This document shows positions 62,857 to 64,000 of a DNA stretch of 64,000 bases, in pieces; the first letter of the stretch is position 1, and the number at the start of each line of letters is the position of its first letter. Source of the DNA: Pseudomonadota bacterium. GTDB taxonomy: Bacteria > Pseudomonadota > Alphaproteobacteria > Rhizobiales > Hyphomicrobiaceae. The position numbers and the translations under genes are program-made. The stretch covers positions 483,362 through 547,361 of the forward strand of contig JAEZRM010000064.1 in NCBI GenBank assembly GCA_023412805.1, read 5' to 3'. Under the pieces are notes generated by a model. That model was given only the letters and a program-made list of their open reading frames with translations, was not told where the DNA came from and did no database searches.

Positions 62857-63025
62857 GTCCCTCGTCGGCGCCGCTGCTGAGTGCAACGGCCGGCCGGCCT
62901 TCGATAGACGGAAATCTCTCGAACTGGTAAGAAACTCTCAGGTGAATAGCCTGATCGGGTTTCTGTTGCCACCCCGGGGACGCTACTAACGTAGCCGGGA
63001 CCGAGAAGCCATCTGATCGACCTGG

Positions 63026-63037
63026 CGCTCTTTGACA
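63026..63037 (+). promoter_or_regulatory. boxA-like antitermination site in the rRNA leader
   Basis: CGCTCTTTGACA in the rRNA leader matches the boxA consensus (TGCTCTTTAACA) at 10 of 12 positions. NusB and S10 (NusE) bind such RNA to prevent early termination of rRNA transcription. It lies 232 bases before the 16S start, which fits the usual alphaproteobacterial leader. Confidence 0.65.
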
Positions 63038-63269
63038 AGTGATATGAAGGAAGGGAAACGCAGGCGGCGGAGTCCTGGCGGGTTCCAAATGTGCCTTCGG
63101 GCATGTGCGGAGCTGAAAGGAACTCTGGTGCCATCTGCGTTTCAAGCCATCACCATGATGGCCGGTTTCGTGCGGTTTCGGCTGCGCGGATCGGTTATCG
63201 AGTGTGAAGGTGCCCGTTACGCAGAGATTCTTGGAGTTAAATCTCCGAGCCGACCAGAATCAAATCTTT

Positions 63270-64000
<731 letters not shown>

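Overview
The window comes from a high-GC alphaproteobacterium, most likely of the order Hyphomicrobiales. This rests on the layout of the ribosomal operon, DUF3750 and DUF2793 proteins, the TAXI-TRAP transporter and the first third of the 16S rRNA. No taxon below order can be named from sequence alone. Gene density is normal, and there is no integrase, transposase, CRISPR array or tRNA.

Region 1 (1-22.3 kb) is mixed metabolism and transport. It holds a truncated AroQ-like protein, a MetX-like hydrolase, an exported methyltransferase, a sodium:solute symporter and an isolated two-gene locus for phage or gene-transfer-agent type spike proteins (DUF2793, then FN3/LamG-like, 4-bp overlap). After these come a second hydrolase, an NAD-dependent epimerase, a VOC protein, a CaiB-type CoA-transferase, an EamA transporter, an OmpA-domain protein with an orphan DNA adenine methylase, a flavin monooxygenase, an RND efflux pump with its adaptor, and a tartrate/isopropylmalate-type dehydrogenase.

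Region 2 (22.3-40.1 kb) starts with a TAXI-type TRAP transporter (binding protein, hairpin, fused permease). It then carries catabolic and stress genes: TauE/SafE exporter, chromene-carboxylate isomerase, flavin monooxygenase, amidase, htpG coupled to an M3 oligopeptidase, a 2-keto-pentenoate hydratase, a thioesterase, a membrane protein with a degenerate nuclease domain, and DUF3750. Two 163-nt copies of a double-palindrome repeat lie in opposite orientation at 27230-27392 and 36853-37015. Their stems are conserved and their loops have diverged; this is the clearest unexplained structure in the window.

Region 3 (40.1-57 kb) is the str-S10-spc ribosomal cluster: rpsL, rpsG, fusA, tuf, then rpsJ through rplO, secY and adk. 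EF-Tu has a longer, non-canonical switch I approach. The usual rpsM-rpsK-rpoA-rplQ block is absent after adk; a DegP-type protease that usually follows rplQ comes next.

Region 4 (57-64 kb) has the protease, a CinA-type molybdopterin-binding protein, a small basic protein, gpsA and an M23 endopeptidase, then an rRNA promoter, a boxA-like antitermination site and the first 731 nt of 16S rRNA. The 16S looks alphaproteobacterial up to about 63600 and Firmicutes-like after it, so a chimera must be considered.
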